From Cyclina sinensis (lineage: Eukaryota > Mollusca > Bivalvia > Venerida > Veneridae): DNA of 64,000 nt. Each line of letters opens with the position of its first letter. Within the stretch, counting starts at the first letter, position 1. Of this stretch, positions 60,149-64,000 are shown one piece after another. The translations under genes and the position numbers were made by a program. The notes beneath the pieces are model-generated. The model worked only from the letters and a program-made list of their open reading frames with translations, did not search any database and was not told the DNA's origin. Location of the stretch: the NCBI GenBank assembly GCA_012932295.1, contig JAAONU010000011.1, forward strand, positions 44,766,352 through 44,830,351, in the 5' to 3' direction.

Positions 60149-62363
60149 CTGGAAATTAACAAACATACATTTCATAGACATGAAAACAAATAAATAATAC
60201 TGCATTTTTAATTTTTCATTCCGATGTTTTGAAGGAATCTTTAATCAGCTGTGTAATACATAAACTAGAATAATCCAGCTGTTTTCTTCTCTAAATTCAG
60301 CCTCAGCAACATCGTTCTTACTGGGGAATAAATAAATTAATATTAAAAAAGTTATAGGTATTTGATTATTTTCTCGAATATTATTTCTGAAAAACTCTCC
60401 TTGTGTTTAGAAACATTCAGTTAACTGAAGTTTTAAAGCAAATTAAAGTTCTAATTTGTTAAGAACTTGCATTTTCTTCAAGATAGTACAGTCTTTTATC
60501 ATTACTTATTACTTATTCTGCACTAACAGGACCTATTTTCAAAGGACAAACATTCAAAACAGAAACAAAATCAATGGATTTAAAATTAAGTTGAAGAATG
60601 TGATGGTACAAGTTAGTAAGCTTAATATATGCATTACACTAGACACCATTTACTTTAACACATAATTATAACAAGAAAATAACATGCATGAAACACAATA
60701 TAATTTAAACTACAATTCACACATATCAGTTAAGAAAACATGTTATAATTAACTCACTTAAAAAAAATCATGTCCTGAAAAGTATTATCATTTTAAAAAA
60801 AATACTTTCAATAGAGAAGGGACAATTTAATCATAACTTAATCAAAGTACTAACACCTGTATCGTCTTTCCTTGGACAGTTTAAGATATTAGAGAAAAGT
60901 GTCATTTAAGCATTTTGCAACAAAAAGCTGGGTGTTAATAATATTTAAGAATAAAAAGTCATTTCAACATAAAAGATAGATGAGAGAAGCTAATATTTCA
61001 GTAGCTCCTTTGCATTACTGTGTGCTAGCTAAATGGCCAAGACTTCAAAATTCATGATTAGACCAGTACAAAATCTTAGTCCTCTGATTGGCTGAATTTG
61101 AAATTGACATTGCTTTTAGCCAATCAAATGTCTAAGAGTTCTGACTGGTCCAAGAGTAAAACTATTGCATATAAAATTTCAGAATGTCTGACTCCTGACT
61201 ACATTTTCACACACGTGATCATCACTCTAAAAAAAAGGTAGGTACAGGTATAGATACCTTTTAACTTAAGCCACATCTATTCTGAGCTAAAGAAATAGAT
61301 GAATAAATATATTTTACAATGACTATTTAGTCAAGGTCATGTACATTTATCATTAAATGCTTCTTATAAAACATGATGAATATAAGGTAATCAACAATCT
61401 GCGTTCCCTTTACTTCTTGTCGTTTTCATTCTTTTACCACAACACCTTAAATATATAATTATATTAAAATGTAAAGTATTCATTTTACTTAAAAAGGAAC
61501 TGCACTAAAACACCATTCAAGTTATTTTAAATGTATACTTTATAACCTTTACAAATATAAAAACTGAAGGAATACAACTATTATCAAGACTACAGTTGAT
61601 GACTGTTAACAAGTTAAAGGGAAAAAAAGTGAGTAATGTTAACTAGCAAAATACTGTGCTAATATTCAACTAACGGGATAATAAGTATGTAAAGAATAAT
61701 GCAATTGTCTTCAAAGGGCTGAGAATATATAACACTGGTGACAAAGGGAAAAAACAACCTTGTGTAAGACCAACTGATATTGTTATAAGCAAACTGTTTT
61801 TCTCTTTACAAAATATTAGCTAAATCATTTGTCTCTGTGAAAGTTGGTGAGTAGTATTTCACTTAACTTAAATTTGACTGATGCAACATGAAAACAGGCA
61901 CCTGAACATGGTCTGTTATATAGATTTTAAATAAAAATTTCTTTACCACGATGGCAACAGTTTTTCAAGACGCTTCTTCAATTTATTCTCAATAAAAGGC
62001 TGGTGATGAAGTACATCATTTAAATTCATATTTTATAAAAGAATAGTTTAAAATGTGTAGAATATTACAATTAAATTTCAATACATAAAAACCTTTCATA
62101 GCAATTAACTGTCTAGGAACTAAGAGACATTCTGATGTCTAGTTACAGTATGAAATGTCACTTTTAACATGATAGAATGACAGCTGAATTTTTCTGCCAT
62201 AGATCCTGAGGCAGAATCTGTACAAAATATAAACTGTATGTAAAAAAGCTGATTTCAAAGAGTTATGTCTGAGCACACTTTTTCTTATTTTTGATGGTCA
62301 TATATTCTTAACTACATCATTATAAAACAAATATAGTAAATAAATATTTCATCATCCACTCAC
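60149..62363 (-). other. probable intron before the last exon
   Basis: AT-rich and without exon-like segments. It contains the palindrome at 61061-61150. Confidence 0.4.
61061..61150. repeat. 90-bp palindromic MITE-like sequence
   Basis: GACCAGTACAAAATCTTAG and the inverted CTAAGAGTTCTGACTGGTC form the outer arms, and TGATTGGCT / AGCCAATCA the inner arms. It would fold into a long hairpin. A single copy is seen here. Confidence 0.75.
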
Positions 62364-62382
62364 CACACTCCAAGCTGCTCGG
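62364..62382 (-). CDS. candidate 19-nt microexon upstream of the 59961-60148 exon
   Basis: TTTTTTTCTGCTTTGCTAG precedes CCGAGCAGCTTGGAGTGTG, then the donor GTGAGTGG. In phase with the last exon it reads PSSLEC-G-MRARS without a stop. Support is the pair of strong splice signals and phase only. Confidence 0.3.
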
Positions 62383-62640
62383 CTAGCAAAGCAGAAAAAA
62401 ATATTTACCTGTCAGTAAGCTCAGAGCTCAGTCCTATTGAAATAAGTTTTTAAATACATTTTTTATCTGATTTTAAAGGAGCAAGGCTCATTTTGTGGTA
62501 TAAAATGTGCAAATATCAATGCAATTATGTAGCTGCAGGGAAAAGCTGTCTAACTTAATGAATTAGATAATTCAATTCTGGCATATAACCCTGTAAACTC
62601 TGGCAGTTTCAAACAATTGACTTGCATCAACAGAAAAAGA

Positions 62641-63752
62641 CAAGAGGGCCATGATGGCCCTGGATCGCTCACCTGAGAAACTTTGGCTGCTGTTGAGCAA
62701 AAATCAGAACTAAACAAAAACAGTTACCAAAACAATACAGTTTGACAGTTACAGCAATGTACAATTTCAATTCAAGTCTGCCAAACTGCATAGCAGGCAG
62801 GAAAGTTAACAATCCCAGGGGCATAATTTGAACAATTTTTATAGAGGACCTCTATAATTTTGCTCCATGCAAAATATCTAAGCTCTAGGCCTTTTGGTTT
62901 CAGACAAAAAGATCTTTTAACTAGAAATGGGTTTTTGATTGAACAAAAACATATGTCACCCCCCAGCCAGTTGCTGCAGGTAGTATTGAGTCAGACGATT
63001 GTAAAATTTGACATTTAACCTCCAAGTGTGACCTTGACCTTGAGACACCGCACCCGCAAAGTGGGTTCTGCACGTCACCTTGATGAGGTGAACATCTGAC
63101 CCAAGTTTCATAAAAATCCTTCAAGGGCTATTGAAGATACAGAGCGGACACGATTTTGTGGCATTTGACATTTAACCTCCAAGTGTGACCTTGACCTTGA
63201 GACACCACACCCGCAAAGTGGGTTCTGCATGTCGCCTTGATGAGGTGAACATCTGACCCAAGTTTCATAAAAATCCTTCAAGGGCTTTTGAAGATACAGA
63301 GCGGACACAATTTTGTGGCATTTGACATTTAACCTCCAAGTGTGACCTTGACCTATAGACACCACACCCACAAAGTGTGTTCTGCACATCGCCTTGATGA
63401 AGTGAACATCTGACCCAAGTTTCATAAAAATCTTTCAAGGGCTTTGGAAGATACAGAGCGGACACGATTTTGTGGCATTTGACATTTAACCTCCAAGTGT
63501 GACCTTGCCATTGAGACACCACACTCGCAAAGTGGGTTCTGCACGTTGCCTTGATGAGGTGAACATCTGACCCAAGTTTCATAAAAATCCTTCAAGGGCT
63601 TTGGAAGATACAGAGCGGACACGATTTTGTGACGGACAGACAGACAGACAGACGGACGGACGGACGGACGGACGGACGGACAGACGGACGGACGGACGGA
63701 CAACCGGGGGAAAAACAATATGTCTCCCCCATTTTTGGGGGGAGACATAATT
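62641..63752 (+). mobile_element. pearl/HINE-like element with four 157-bp units
   Basis: It opens with an inverted GAGGGCCATGATGGCCCT. CATTTGACATTTAACCTCC-type starts lie at 63007, 63164, 63321 and 63478, exactly 157 bp apart. Each unit has GTGTGACCTTGACCTTGAGA, GCAAAGTGGGTTCTGCA and CCAAGTTTCATAAAAATCC. A (GACG/GACA)n microsatellite at 63631-63701 follows, then the hairpin TATGTCTCCCCC...GGGGGGAGACATA at 63719-63749. The four minus-strand open frames over it are by-products of the repeat. Confidence 0.9.
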
Positions 63753-64000
63753 TTCCCTAAGCCTAGGTAAAATCAAATGGCCCCTGGGGCAGAGATTACA
63801 CCTTAAAGCCAAAACTTTCCATTTTTATTCAAGATTCTAACAGTTAATGCCTCCTCCTCATCCTCTGGGAAGCCCAGAAAAATCTTGGAATAGGACCTCT
63901 AGCTTATGCTCAATGCAAAATAGCCCTCGGCTTTGTGGTTTCAGACAAGAAGATTTTTGAAGTCGTCCCTAAGTCTATGTAAACATCCCTGCCAAGTTTT
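63753..64000. other. right edge, nothing seen
   Basis: No exon or further repeat unit recognised before the window ends. Confidence 0.4.

Noticed and set aside
62401..62460. 25-nt segment with acceptor TTTCAATAG and donor GTAAAT near 62410-62434
   Set aside because: In the phase needed for the following exons it contains a TGA stop, so it was not called as a microexon.
62921..63812. Five overlapping minus-strand open frames with similar peptides
   Set aside because: They are by-products of the 157-bp repeat, which shifts frame by one base per unit; no independent coding evidence.

Overview
The window looks like nuclear DNA of a bivalve mollusc. It is AT-rich and intron-rich. It carries pearl/HINE-like repeats (tandem bodies with TGACCTTGACC motifs, GACG/GACA microsatellites and a terminal hairpin ending GGGGCATAAAA), tRNA-derived SINEs and decayed Tc1-type transposons. 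The organism call rests on repeat style and protein similarity read by eye; no search was run.

The main gene is on the minus strand, from its ATG at 44134 down to at least 8689. I assembled 20 coding exons with GT-AG introns and consistent phases. They encode 863 residues of a protein of the MAPKBP1/WDR62 family: a short basic N-terminus, about 13 WD40 repeats forming the JNK-pathway scaffold propeller region, and the start of the poorly conserved C-terminal region. No stop codon or convincing further exon was found below 8689, so the 3' end probably lies beyond position 1. Introns 1 and 2 are very large (8.9 and 10.6 kb) and hold most of the intragenic mobile elements.

The stretch 44.1-52.2 kb is intergenic or accessory. 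It has the promoter/5' UTR of the WD40 gene, a Tc1-type transposon with a broken transposase (44502-46002), a LINE reverse-transcriptase 3' remnant (46.3-47.1 kb), a repeat array (47.2-48.1 kb), a second Tc1-type transposon with an internal deletion (49326-50691), and two minus-strand pieces that look like exons of an unrecognised or decayed gene (48.5 and 51.5-52.1 kb).

The stretch 52.2-64 kb holds the 3' end of another minus-strand gene: its last coding exon is 59961-60148, perhaps with a 19-nt microexon at 62364-62382. It also has two pearl-like elements with about 150-bp units, a ten-copy 58-bp minisatellite, and a four-copy 157-bp pearl-like array at the right edge.

I found no clearly new biological system. 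The signals most worth a second look are an intronic tandem array that appears to derive from coding exon 5 of the WD40 gene, six pearl-like elements all in one orientation, two foldback families sharing a terminal motif, and a CpG-rich foldback element inside intron 1.
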